This document shows positions 38,461 through 49,920 of a stretch of DNA of 64,000 nt, in pieces (the stretch's first letter is position 1; each line of letters opens with the position of its first letter). This DNA is from Trichuris trichiura (Eukaryota; Nematoda; Enoplea; Trichinellida; Trichuridae), in NCBI GenBank assembly GCA_037903355.1, contig JBAJFE010000023.1, positions 1,240,001-1,304,000 of the forward strand. Direction: 5' to 3'. Made by a program: the position numbers and the translations under genes. The notes under the pieces were generated by a model. The model searched no databases. It had not been told where the DNA came from and worked only from the letters and a program-made list of their open reading frames with translations.

Positions 38461-38898
38461 TTTTCGAAGAAATTGCACTCTAAAAAACTCCTTATACGGA
38501 GAGAGAAAAACAAAATTCAAAGGCGTTCTTCCTCAAAGAAAAACTAGGCAACCGTCGCAAACGATTAATACTTACTGGTCGGCATTTCAAAGTTGTAAAC
38601 AACAAAGTACATCCCTCCGCGGGCTTTGAAGCCGAGGTCGAGTCGACGAGACAATTCTTTCAAAAGACAAAAGCACAGGTAAAAAAGGATTTACTTTTTC
38701 GGCAATAAAGTATTTCTAAGGCGCCAATTAGCCCTTCGCAAGTCGAGCCTGACGTTGGCAGGCTGAAAGTGACGTTGTAATACCACACAGTGTTGAGCCA
38801 ATGTCCACGTGGCAGCACAAGGCTTAGTGACGTCATTCAATAAGGCCTTCAGCGTCGTAGGCTACTTTACGTGACGTCAGTGTTAGACTAGCGAACAC
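38461..38898. other. Spacer between ZDHHC and DTD1
   Basis: Holds the 3' UTR of the palmitoyltransferase and the start region of DTD1. There are several GTGACGTCA/TGACGTCA-like palindromes around 38827-38880 (TGACGTCATTCA, GTGACGTCAGT), which resemble CRE/bZIP sites. Nothing further was recognised. Confidence 0.4.
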
Positions 38899-40270
38899 CT
38901 ATGGAATAGCGACGTCAACAGAAGTCGTAACCCGAATGTCAATCTGCGTTGCAACTGGAACAAGACCGCGACGATCAATTAAGCTGCAAACAATAAACAT
39001 AGCATAGACAAAAAGAGAAATGACAATCAACTTACCTGGGATACTGCGGACCGCATAACGCGTTTGCGCAGTCTCGGAAAAAGTTGCCCGCCGAATACGG
39101 ATTGCGATAGCCGTTCCTTCCTTCCTTCTTACCGTCGAATTGGCCCTTTATCTAAAAGCACGCCGGCACCTAATGATAAAAGCAAGCTGGCAATAATTGC
39201 GCTTATACGTCTTCGTTTGTTGTCTGATTGGCCGTGATAAGGTAGGAGTGAAAACCGGTAAGACCAAGCACCGACCAGACGCTAAAGAAGCAAATCAGAG
39301 CAACGACTAAGCTGAAAACAATTTCATATAAAAAGGAGCGACTTTTTTGTTTCAATCGATACGCGCACCTTCCAGGGCATTCCTGAATGAATTGGACAAA
39401 ATTCTTCTCCTTAGTTACTGAAAAGACAAGACGTACAAATAAGCATATATGCAACAAGTGCAAGAGTACGCACCTAGAACTGCGTGCACCACTACGCAGG
39501 CGAAAATGAAGACGCAAAGGAAGGAAAGGGAAAGCAAGAACACGTAGAAGTAACGATAGTTCCGCTTGCCGATGCAATTGCCAACCCACGGACAATGATG
39601 GTCGAATCTTTCTAATATAAACAAAAACAAACCAACTCAGAGATGTGTACCCAAGGACGGCTCTACTTTAAGGCACCAACCTATGCAATTGTCGCACACG
39701 CTGCAGTGGGACGTCCTGGGTGGTCTGTATATTTTACATGTGTAGCAATATTTCAACTTTACAACCTGTCCATTGATGAGAACTTCTTTTACTCGCGGAC
39801 TCCTTGTGTGGGCGACGCCTTCTCCGTCGTAACGCTCTGGAAATTTGAATATGTAGTTGAAAAAAGGGCGCCAAACTCGCTTCGGCTTACCGAACACCTC
39901 CCGTTCGGTGGCCATCGCTTCGGCGGGGGTTGCCCTTGGCACTATGCCAGGATCGGAAAAGCTAGTTCGAAGTAACGAACCAATAACCAACAGACTCAAA
40001 ATAAATGCAACGGCCGGCACGGCGGGGCTTAGGTTCGCGTAAAGGAATGGCCCGCTGCAAAAGGGAAAAAAAGCATTACCCAACTTGGCCGTAAGCAACG
40101 CCGGAACTGTCTGTATACTCAAAGTAGAAGAAGAGGAAAAGAGTGGCCAGAATGAGAAATATGGCCAGCAGAAATATGCCTATTTGTTTAGCCATGATGA
40201 TGCGACCGCTGCAGCAAAGCCTATTTTGTCCTTGCAATTGTTGCCACTGACGTTTTGTCGACGCGGCCAT
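38899..40270 (-). CDS. DHHC palmitoyltransferase, ZDHHC9/14/18 type
   Basis: Exons 40270-40080, 40054-39681, 39611-39474, 39417-39369, 39311-39209, 39151-39036 and 38983-38899 join in phase to 351 aa; human ZDHHC9 has 364. It is a Golgi/ER integral membrane enzyme that transfers palmitate from CoA to cysteines of target proteins. There are four hydrophobic segments, at about residues 26-50, 75-95, 209-231 and 252-275. The cysteine-rich domain starts [20 protein letters not shown] and contains [20 protein letters not shown], with the catalytic DHHC cysteine near 194. The TTxE motif (NQTTNED) and the PYSAGN and LCGP...LIDRRG segments typical of ZDHHC9/14/18 follow. The long C-terminal tail of ZDHHC14/18 is absent. 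ATG 40270 is chosen for similarity to the family start, though an in-frame GTG-free upstream extension cannot be excluded. Introns are only 26-69 bp. Confidence 0.94.
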
Positions 40271-42384
40271 TGAAATCAGCGACAAATCCGGTCTTGACCG
40301 CTGAAAATACAAAGCGGCTCAAACAACATCGCCATGCTGAGGTGAACGACGGAAAAGAATGGAAAAACAATTCGCCAAACTTCAAACGCGCAAACAAAAG
40401 CCGCAAATTACAGCGGATATTCAATCACTCCTTCGAGACACGGAGATATTCCCTGAAGGCGTCGTTGGAGAGAACGGATAAGCCCATTAAGGAAATGTTA
40501 ATGGGTTCAGGCGACTTATCAAAATTTTCCCTTTCTAACCAACTTCTAACAGGATAAATTACAACCGCGCCTGTTGGCCGAATCCTTATCCGGGGACTCG
40601 TTAAGGGAAAGCATCCTTGATGGTCATACACCGCGCATAATAAAATTTTGCGCCACGTCAACGAGGGGCACTGGATAATATGCAAATTTCTAAAGAGCGA
40701 CACCTACTCACGCGAATAATGAGTAACTTAGCGCAAGTTGCCCGAAAGGCTGTACGAGAATAACTGACCAACCAGCGGTAAGTTGAAATGCTAAGAAAAA
40801 TTTAAAATTGATTGCAATCCCATAGATGACCTTTCAAAGTGTCGTCAAAGGCAAAGATTAATCTTAAGTCGGCAAAAGCGCGACCAACTGCGCAAGTAGT
40901 ATGTTGGAATGCTAAAGCCTTAGCAACACATGAGCTTGGCTAAGTATTCGCTATGCTTTAATGGGGATTTTGACGAAAAGCGGGAAAGCTGGTTTGGAAT
41001 TCTCTTTTTCGTCGGGCAATTCCTACCAAAAGTATAAAAATGTACTTTATACCAACAATCGACGGGATAATCAACGGAGCGGACGCTTAGGCAAGTTGGA
41101 TGAGGATAAGGAAAGACAAAGTCGTCAGAAACGCTCTTTTAAAGTTGGACTGACGTAATGGAGCTTTGAAGAACCAAAATCTCGGCGGCAGTCATTTCCC
41201 TAGCGATTTGCGGCCAAGCAAATATACGGCAGTCATTCTTAACCCTATTCATGGAAGGGCAATAAACGCCAACGTCCTATTGATGACCGCTCAGTTTCTG
41301 TACGCGTTTCCAATGTCAATCTTCGAACACTGCCGCCAATGAAAAACGAAAGCTTCCAACATGTCCGCGAGAAAATTGGAAGTTGAATTTAGAGTTGTTT
41401 TTTTCAAAGTTTTTATATCCGCACGAAAGCGGAAGTTTCGCAACTCGCGCGGCGGAGTTCTAAGCGGCTAAAAAGCGTTCTGGCAAAACGCGACATTGCC
41501 TTTTTCGCGTTCGGGAAGTAAGAGGACAGCGAAAAAGAGCGCAAACAGGGAGCTAAGTGAGGGCCGCTCGATTCGGTAAACAACAATATAAACCAAAGCA
41601 AAGCAGCGCTACTGTAAGGCGAGAACGCGTCTTTCGGCGCGTCGAAAATGGTTTGAAAAAATTTACATTTTTCCAAACCGATCTAAGCGCCGTCGAATAA
41701 ATCATTGCCAATCGCCGACGCTCAATATTCGACAAAGGAACTGAAAGGTGTCGGCGCTTACGGCAAAAGCCTAATGGGCCATTGCTTTTCTCCTGACTTG
41801 GCATAAATCGAAGTTGGCGTTCAAAATTTACGCAAATAACAATTTCAAAAAATTTTGAAATGCGGTACGTAAAGCGTACTAATTCGTTGCGTCTTATCTG
41901 CATTGATATCTAATAAACGAGAAAACAAAATGCACTCGATGACGATAAGATCAAATGGAAAACATTGCGCCCTTCTGGTCAAAGTTGAAAGCTTATGTAA
42001 AAAAGTAGTCTCCTTTACAGTCGTACTGAGTTCGCGTTACTTTCAACGAAAATCTGCTTATTTAAAAAAAAATACCGCATACTGCTTGGAAAGAGTAAAA
42101 CCTTATCTTCAATCTACTTAAGCGAACCAAAGATAATTCGAACGAACAAAGCATATGTTGCTTAAGTTTGAAGGCACTTCGAAAGAGTGCATACTTATTT
42201 AGGCAGTGTGCCACTAAGCGGCAGTGTTTCGCTTAAAGAGCTCTGTGTACGTCTCATGAGTTATCTGTCGAGAATGAAACAACGCAACTAAAAGTTAACA
42301 GATAAGACTGTTTCACGGGCTTTCCTGCGAATCATAAACTTTTTGAATACAAATGCAAGCATAGAAACAGCATAAATAAAAACA
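40271..42384. other. Intergenic upstream of the ZDHHC gene
   Basis: The upstream region of the palmitoyltransferase, then AT-rich sequence with short open frames of 65-116 codons and no family resemblance. No RNA gene was recognised. Confidence 0.45.
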
Positions 42385-43938
42385 ATTTGGTATTCGTCCA
42401 TGTATTCTTCTCTTTGGTCTATACAACTGATAGATTCTCGATATTTTTGAAACTCTTGAGTTTCCTTGCGTTTCCGATGAGAAATAGCAGAATAAGAAGC
42501 TTGGAAGAAGAATTTCCATAAACCATTAAAGTCACAAACTCTCTACTTGCTTTGTATTATGCTTGGCGCGCATTCACCCTTTCGTATTCCTCCTCGCCAA
42601 AATATCATTTTCGCTGTCCTTTGAATTCATTGCTGAAGTTGAATCTGCTGAAAACCTTTTAACTTGAATTTCAAATCAGATGCCGTAACACCGTTTGAAG
42701 TTTTCAGGTCAATCAGAGCTCGCTTTGAAATTTGCATTTCCCTTCAGCTTTAAGTTAAAAGTTTTTCGTCTTTTTTGCGTAACAATGGGTCCAGATAACT
42801 AATGTCCTGCTGAGCGTTGCCACTCAAGCCGTCTGCGCTTTCGCTGATGATGAGTTGAAATAAGACCCGAAAGCTCCGGATGGTTTTTTCAAAAAAAGGC
42901 TGCTACCTTAATAAAGCTCCATATATTGAAAACTCGCTAACGCGTAAGGAAAAATTATGTATTCAATGCTGTACCCTGTTTCTAAACGAAACTACGTTGT
43001 AACACCTCCTTAACTTAAGGCACCTTCTAAGGTCTCAGTTGAGCTCTCTGAAAACTGCAATAGTTGACGTCGTCTAATACTGCAAGTTCTGCTGAAACCT
43101 TTATGTTACTGCTACTGCCATTTCTGCAATTCTGTTATAGTCCACTGAAACTTGTTCTGCTGAAGCTGTGGAACACTTTCTGCTACTGATTATGTGAATG
43201 AACAAATGACTTGTACCACATTCATTAAAAGAAAAGTCAGAGCTAATAACAGCTGCGAATAGAGGTGAATTGAGTCGCTCATTGGATAAAAAAATATTGG
43301 AGTTGAAACTTCAACAATATCTGCAATTAAAAGGGACAAAGAAAGCATTATCGCATTTTCTACATATCCGAATAAAGAAGATTACGGCTGAATGCACGTG
43401 AAAAACTGAAAATATTCTGTACATGCGGCATGTGTAGCAACGCCCAATCGGACAGTCGTTATCTGACCCACTGTTATGCAAAAAAGCGATAAACGTTCAA
43501 GTTAAAGCTGAAGAGAAATGCAAATTTGAAAGCGAGCTTTGACTGGTTTCAAAAATTCAAATGGTGATACGGTATCTGATTTGAAATTCAAGTTAAAAGA
43601 TTTTCAGCAGATTCCGCTTCAGCAATGAATTCAAAGGACAGCGAAAATGATATTTCGGCGAGGAAGAATATGGTGAAATTTTCATTTATAATGCTGGTGA
43701 AATTGGATTCAATAAAAAAACCCTTTTGAAAAAAATCACTCCGTTCTCATAAAGGGAATATGCGACAAGCATAATACAACGCGAGTAGAGACCTTGTAAC
43801 TTTAATGGTTTGTGGAAATTCTTTTTCCAAGCTTTTTGTTCCGCTTTTTCTTATCGGAAAAGCAAAAAACTTAAAAATATCAAGAATCTATCGGTTGTAT
43901 AGACCAAAGAAGAGAATACATGGACGAATACCAAAATT
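42385..43938. mobile_element. 1.55-kb long-inverted-repeat element carrying a hammerhead-like core
   Basis: The left arm (about 42385-42755) and right arm (about 43498-43938) are diverged inverted copies. For example, TTTGGTATTCGTCCATGTAT near 42387 is mirrored at about 43917-43936, and CATTTTCGCTGTCCTTTGAA near 42606 is mirrored near 43635. Both arms share an open frame reading KISRIYxLYRPKxRIHGRIP. Because it appears in both arms it could be a coding remnant or chance. The interior contains the ribozyme-like core at 42844. A second, nearly identical copy of 42614-43307 lies at 63303-64000. No transposase or reverse transcriptase was seen, so this is a non-autonomous element. Confidence 0.8.
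42844..42879 (+). ncRNA. Hammerhead-ribozyme-like core, copy 4
   Basis: CTGATGA 42844-42850, then a decayed stem II (GAGTT against GACCC, one A-C mismatch) around a GAAATAA loop, GAAA 42869-42872, GCTC 42873-42876 and CGG 42877-42879. Upstream TCG can pair with CGG/A as stem I. Confidence 0.45.
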
Positions 43939-46900
43939 TCACAAAGACATTTGTACGAGAAGTAAAAATCTATCAACACTTCGCTGGCAGACATGTGAGG
44001 CCGCTGTTTATTAATATTTAACACTACCTTGCGCTCATCTACAGATCAACAGAATTTACGAATTTTACACCTGCGAAAACTTCTTCCCGCCTAACGTTAA
44101 CTTCATTATAGAGTCGATTCAAAAAGGCATAATTTAAAAAGTCTGAAACGTTTATATTGAATAGCTCAGGCATTCCTGATTGCCACTAAATAACATTGTG
44201 GAATACGAAATGAGTTTTTATTAAAAAAACAACTTTGGATAGTTGTTGCTAAATAATAGCGGAAAACTGAGTTTCTATAAAACGTCAAAGTTGAGAAGTT
44301 CGTAATAAAAAATTTCTCGATAAAAGGACGAATGAAAGTTTTAGCAATGCCAATTCTGATGAAAGAACTACATAGACTTTGCAGGGATTGACACTTCTTC
44401 CAATAAGAAATAAGTGAGACAGTTAAGCTGTCGAAATGCGGAAAGAAATTAAAAGCTAATCGACGACGAAATTGTTCAATCCTTATCAGCAGTGCAAAAA
44501 AAACAGAAGAAGACCACGTTGAAAAATTTGCATATTCGCGCGATGACGTTTTCGAAAGTTTGAAAGTTGCTCTGCGACGGTTTCAAAGGGAACCCGTCGG
44601 AAAAATACTACTGCGCTCATGCGCGCAACGGACATTTTACTACGTGTATTTTTCTGTTCACGTCATTATTTAGCCTATAACCAAATGATGCACATTTAAA
44701 AAGGTGCTTAAAAAATAAATTTAGCAATAAACAAAAAATAATCTGGTAAACAAACAATTGCAGGGCCCTTTTCTCGACATCTATTGCAGACTTTGCTAAG
44801 AAACTACGGACGTGACTCAAGAATAGCCACTCGCAGCTGGTAAAAACTAAGCGACGAAAGCAAGCACATTTCATCACAACATGTTTCATTGATAAGAGAA
44901 GTATGAGCAAGAGAAGCTTTCTTACCTTACGTCAGTATTTCAAAATGTTCGTCCGTAAATATCGATCTGCGATAAAGGGTTTCGGCAAAACCATGAAACG
45001 TTTGAGCATTTCTTTCAGCAGTGTTTTGATAAGAATAGCCGCTTCTTGAAAATTAGGACAATCGAAGTCTACCGGCCTAAAAAAAAATATATATAAATAT
45101 AATACCATATTAACAAAGCTACGCGTGCTCGCTAGGCATAAAACAGGCCGACTAACAACTATCTTACCAAAATTCATTCTTTAAAAGGCAACGATGTTTT
45201 CTTAATGGAAAAAGTAACCGTCCCGCATTTTGTTAATCGTCATTTCCCCTCAAGCAAACAACAAAACGCGTATTTAAATAAGGCTGCCAAAGTAGTCGAC
45301 GCTTAAGAATATATTCAACAGATAGTATGAAACAAAGTTTTGCGTCAACCCACTGGGCAAGCTGGAAAGGCGATCGACGATAATTTATTCAAGAAAATAG
45401 GTGAATGAGTCAGCGTTCAGACAGGAGCACCGTTTTTACGCTACGCACATTGAAAAAGAACTTATGCGCGTTTCAACGTTAATCTGTCGAATTAAATATC
45501 GCAAAGGTCACTACGGTCTTATCGGGAAGTTAAAAAAGGACGTTAAGTGAAAGTGTTACGTAACTAACTACAGCAATTTACCAGAATCAAGAAACTGTCA
45601 AAACTTCGTGTTCACTGAGACTACGCACAGTGTCCCCGTTTCCATTCATACTTGCTCAAACATTAATTGGTCAGCACTTGCCTTAATTACAAACGCTGTC
45701 GTCTCTCAGTGGGGCAATGGCATTGCTAAAAAAAGAAAGAAGCAATATCGACCCGTTACGACAAAGCATAACTGGACGAGTCACCCAGCGGAAAGCGCGA
45801 ACGTTGACCCTGTCCCATTCAGCGCTTTCTAATAAACAAAATATGGTAAACCCTCCGGCAGCAGCTTAACATTGGCATTCATCGGTTGGAGCAGCTCTAC
45901 ACAACGCCTGATGCGCAAGCCTTACTCCATCCGAGCGAGCTCAGCAAACTAATCCCATTAATCCCACCTGACGCCACGTTGAGAATTAATCAACTTTCAA
46001 TTGACAAAACTTAATCAATAGGTAATACATACAATACAAAATAAATGTCCGTTCATTCATTCATTTGCATACTAAACTGAAACTAAAAGTCTTCGGTCAT
46101 TTTTCCAGTTTTCTTAAATTAAAAGTAGTTCATTTGTATAGCGCGTAAAATTTTAAAAATACGTAAAAGTTTTCCGCCAACATTCGACTTCCTATCTCCG
46201 TGCATAGACTCATCAAAAGTGCGTACAGCTTAATTAACTTCAAAAAATGGTATATTTTCTTGACACGCAAATCATGCTGGCTACCTTGAAAAAAAAACGC
46301 TAACAAATTTATTATAAAATAAACATTGCCCCATTAAGCGACGATGCTCTCCGGTTTCAAATTTTTTGTTCGCCTCTCGATCCCGTCGACAACACATACG
46401 CACATCCTTACCTTAAAGACATTTTTTAAAACCTAAGTCCAAATTAAACAAAATAAGTTTAAAAGAAATCGATTTTGTCAATCGATATTCATTCAACAAG
46501 TTGCAATTACCCAAATGCGCAAGTGATTAATAAGAGAGGTGATGTAAGGCTTGTCAGCGACGCGAAAGACTCGACAAACTTTTATTGACCAATTAGAAAG
46601 CTTAAGAATTATCATACGCCGCCTTAAAGTAGCTTTTTGACGCAAACAGCGCAATAAGAATACGTTTTTCGTCGGTCCAATTAAGTAGGTCGAATTGCAA
46701 GCTTTCGCGGCGGAGCGAAATGTACCTGACTATCACAAATTTAAATTAAGCGAAAATAAAATTTGGAAAAAAGTCCAAACTAAGCTACTGAGGGCATGCG
46801 TAGTACAAACAAAATTGATTATTCGAATAGGCTGCATTCTGAGCGTGCGGAAGCTGTAAGGGAACAACGAAAAAAGCTGACCTTCTTTAGAACCTTATCC

Positions 46901-48095
46901 GCAAGCAACTGTCGCTAAGCGAGATGGAACCATTTGCAGCGAACGAAGTAAATATATTGACAATGAAGGAACAGAGGTTCCGGAAGTGCTATATTCAATG
47001 AATAGGAGCGGAGTACGCATTTACTAATAATTTTAGTTGTTCATTCAACCGACGGGTTAAATTTTTCTCTTTGATTACAGTGAACTATGAATGAAAAAGA
47101 GGCGTCAACAGAAAAGTAAATGGGCGGAAGACATCCGCTTAAATCAGCGTCGCTTTTATTTTTCAAAAACAGGTTTAGCCGATGCCCTCGGGAACGCTTG
47201 AAGAGAGAAATGAATGGGCTGCCAAATTTTTGGTGAACAATGAAGTTGCAGTTGAAAAATTAAACACGACAGACGCTTGCCCAAATACGGTGAGCGTAAA
47301 GCGATTTGACAATGCGCCTGCTTGTGTAACCTACTTTCCCTACAGGTGTCACGGTAATCTGCAATGTCGGCATCGTCACAAATAAGGACGAACATGGCGA
47401 GTCGGTGAACTAGCATTAACTGAACAACCGACAATACAATCACTTTACGTCCAAGCAATGAAACGTGACGAAAGCGATTGTTGCTACGCCAAAAAGCTAC
47501 AGCTACGAATCGTTCGCGTCAAAATGAACCCATTGACGCTTGTGTCTTTTTTATCCTTTAAAATTTTTGCAAGTTAAAAATAAACGAAGACTTATTAAAA
47601 CGAAAATGACGCAAGGCCAACATGTCAATTCTATTCAACTTGAATAGGCGTCTTTAAAGGATGTTCAGGCAATTGAAAGCAGACGAACTTATTCACTCAT
47701 CGAAATGAGGAATTATAGCAAAAAAACGAAATTAAAAGAAGCTAATTATCTAATAACATTGAGTCAACCATATCGCGAAACTGACTGCGTGAATACCCTT
47801 AAGTTCAAGTTTATTTAAGTATTAATAATTTTTTGCAGAAGCTCACAACGGTCAGGCAGACGTAGTACGCACGCGCATTCGAAGTTGATACTTGAAAGCG
47901 TACCACATTAGGCTTACAAAACTACTGGAAAGTATAACCTTCCCAAAAATACGAAAATAAAGCCCGACGTTTCTACAATCGCCAATTTTTTGCCGATCTC
48001 TTTTAGAAGCCTATCATTAACATTGTTAATATACCAACGAAATATATGAGCTGTGGAAAAGGGAAAAGTTGTAAGAACGAAACGCGGAAACTTAC
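43939..48095. other. Long intergenic stretch with little recognisable content
   Basis: AT-rich, with scattered short open frames. The best coding-like piece is on the minus strand at 45074-44932 (PVDFDCPNFQEAAILIKTLL and onward, 47 codons, after a T-rich acceptor), but no upstream exon could be joined to an ATG. AATAAA-like sequence (minus) occurs near 47810-47815 for the small gene at 47914-48277. Confidence 0.4.
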
Positions 48096-48277
48096 GAAAA
48101 CCGGCTGCCGTAACGTCAAGCCAATATTCCATAAGCAATTGTAACTTGTCAGCGTAAGGACTTTTTTTGGCCAATTTTGCGCGGCGGCAATAAACGACAG
48201 CGCGCTCAGCGATCGTCAAAGCAAACCCACTTAGGGCGGACGATTAAATGCGCAACGCAACAACACGATCCGGTCAT
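47914..48277 (-). CDS. Possible small three-exon gene, function unknown
   Basis: Candidate exons 48277-48267, 48229-48096 and 48050-47914 join in phase to 93 aa. The second exon reads AERAVVYCRRAKLAKKSPYA, then KLQLLMEYWLDV. The last reads HIFRWYINNVNDRLLKEIGK and ends with a hydrophobic stretch (FIFVFLGRLYFPVVL). The introns (45 bp with GTAAGT...CCACAG, and 37 bp) have the size usual in this window, and AATAAA (minus, 47815-47810) follows the stop by about 100 bp. I do not recognise it. The C-terminus could be a membrane anchor. The 11-nt first exon with its ATG is speculative; the 48096/48050 junction is the best supported part. Confidence 0.4.
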
Positions 48278-48593
48278 CGCTGTCGACCAGTTAAGGACAG
48301 CGCGAAAAATAAATGATAACGGCGCTTCAAATCGTTTCGCCCACTCAATGGCCAATATTCAATGGACGTTATTGCCGTTCAATTAAATTCCACACATTGA
48401 ATAAGCTAAATTAATTGATTTGCAGGTACTACTCACCCGCCAAGATTTACGTTGCGTTTAGTACTAACCAATTCGTGCACGAGGGCAGCCGGACTTTTTT
48501 TTTAAATTTCAGCCATCCTTAGTTTGCTTATAACTCGCCGGTAAGGATACTGTCGGGTGTTTGCTTTGTTGGAAAGATATTTCAATGAATATT

Positions 48594-48728
48594 CATTTGG
48601 TTGCTTCTTTTTGTACGGATCTTTATGTCCCGTTGAAAAAACTTTTATTACTAAAATGTCCGGAGCTTTCGGATCATTCGAGACCCGTCATCAGCAGTAA
48701 AATCCGTACAAAAAGAAGCAACCAAATG
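48594..48728. mobile_element. 135-bp hairpin element with perfect 27-bp ends and a ribozyme core
   Basis: CATTTGGTTGCTTCTTTTTG at 48594 begins a 27-bp arm (48594-48620) whose exact reverse complement is 48702-48728. The interior contains CCCGTTGAAAAAAC and the hammerhead-like core. Just outside the right end is TATACGGTCCCGTACGAAG, matching in inverse the TACGGGACCGTATAG at about 1591-1605, so it is related to the 1.6-kb foldback. Confidence 0.8.
48660..48694 (-). ncRNA. Hammerhead-ribozyme-like core, copy 5
   Basis: Minus strand: CTGATGA (48694-48688), stem II CGGGTC with GATCCG (one GU pair), loop TCGAAT, GAAA (48670-48667), GCTC (48666-48663), CGG (48662-48660). Upstream CTG can pair with CGG (one GU). 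The outer 27-bp inverted repeat would extend the fold. Confidence 0.55.
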
Positions 48729-49094
48729 AAATTATACGGTCCCGTACGAAGACACTATATCTTCAATGAATATTGTTATTATTACTTTACTTGAAGAGAC
48801 GATTGACCATACGGTATTAGAGCGGATATAAACAACATTCAACAAACATTTCGCCTATACCGTTGTAGTAACTACGATAAAGCTCAACGATATTGTTGGC
48901 TTTTTGTTTACGCAATCGAAAAGGATAAATGACGTGTTTACTACGTGTTACCTCTATAAAAAAAAAATTCATCGTTTCAACGAGTAATCACTGAGAAATA
49001 CGAATCAGCGGTGATGAGTCCATTTGATTGGCTCTTTCGAATGGGATATTCAAATGGACACAAACATCCCGAATGAGGACGTATTGTCTCCGCG

Positions 49095-49920
49095 TCACAG
49101 CACAGCTTCCAACTCTTCGTTCAGCTTTGTATTCCAAAAATCTAACGATACGTTCTCCAAATGATCGTCGAAATCAGTTAGCGAACGGTAGAGCTTTTCC
49201 TTCAGGCAACTACGGATTGCAGCCTCGGCTACCCTGCTGTTGTCCAAGAATATCCTTGAAAGGACTTTTTCAGAAAGAGCGTTTCTATTTAATTGACTAT
49301 ACGCTTACAGGTTGGAATTTTTCGGCTGCCATCGACTATCGACGAAAGAATAGACCTTCAAACAGTCAAGGTCGGAAATGGAGACGAGCGCCGAATTTCT
49401 CAGCTGAAAAAACTGTGAAACACGAAAGCCGACATCTCAACAGTAGCACTTACAACAAAAAGCACTGCATCGCTGAATTGAGTCATAATTTTTTCTCCTA
49501 ATTCTTCGGCAACGGTCCCTGGCCTAAGCGCGATAGATGGCGTAAGTAGAATAAGAAAGAAGGCAACTTACGTTTCGTCCTCCAGTTGTTCGTTAGCCTG
49601 ATAATAGCCAACAATTTGAAGTTTTGAATTGGTGTCAAAGCTGCAAGCCGTCGAAACCTGATCAAAAACGCGACGTAAAACATCCTTGATGGCATAAGCA
49701 TCGTCAAAAAGCAACTGCTAACTTGAATCAAAGCCAACTCCGTCATGGGAGTTAGCACTTGCCATCGGTGCAACAATGGAACTGCATCGACAATTCGAAC
49801 ACGGCGACCCTTCTCCGCTTTGTGACCAATCAGGAATCCATTTACGCAGCAATGAGGGTACTTTGCAGCGTGCAGAATCACTTTGGCCAACGCCAGATAG
49901 GACAGGCCGACTTCGGCCAT
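49095..49920 (-). CDS. EMC8: ER membrane protein complex subunit 8/9
   Basis: Exons 49920-49723, 49657-49572, 49523-49454, 49403-49309 and 49254-49095 join in phase to 202 aa; human EMC8 and EMC9 are about 208-210. EMC8/9 are cytosolic-side subunits of the ER insertase that places tail-anchored and multipass proteins. They have an MPN-like fold without the metalloprotease residues. Recognisable blocks are MAEVGLSYLALAKVILHAAK then YPHCCVNGFLIG, the VPLLH segment, KLQIVGYYQANEQLED (family VIAGYYQANERxxD), VAEELGEKIMTQFSDAVLFV and the C-terminal SLTDFDDHLENVSLDF block (family LVDFDxHLDDIRxDW). Introns are 50-65 bp. Invertebrates usually have one gene for EMC8/9, so the symbol covers both. Confidence 0.94.

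Noticed and set aside
42313..44014. Two frames sharing KISRIYxLYRPKxRIHGRIP
   Set aside because: They are the same sequence in the two arms of the inverted repeat, so the similarity is due to duplication of the DNA, not to two genes.
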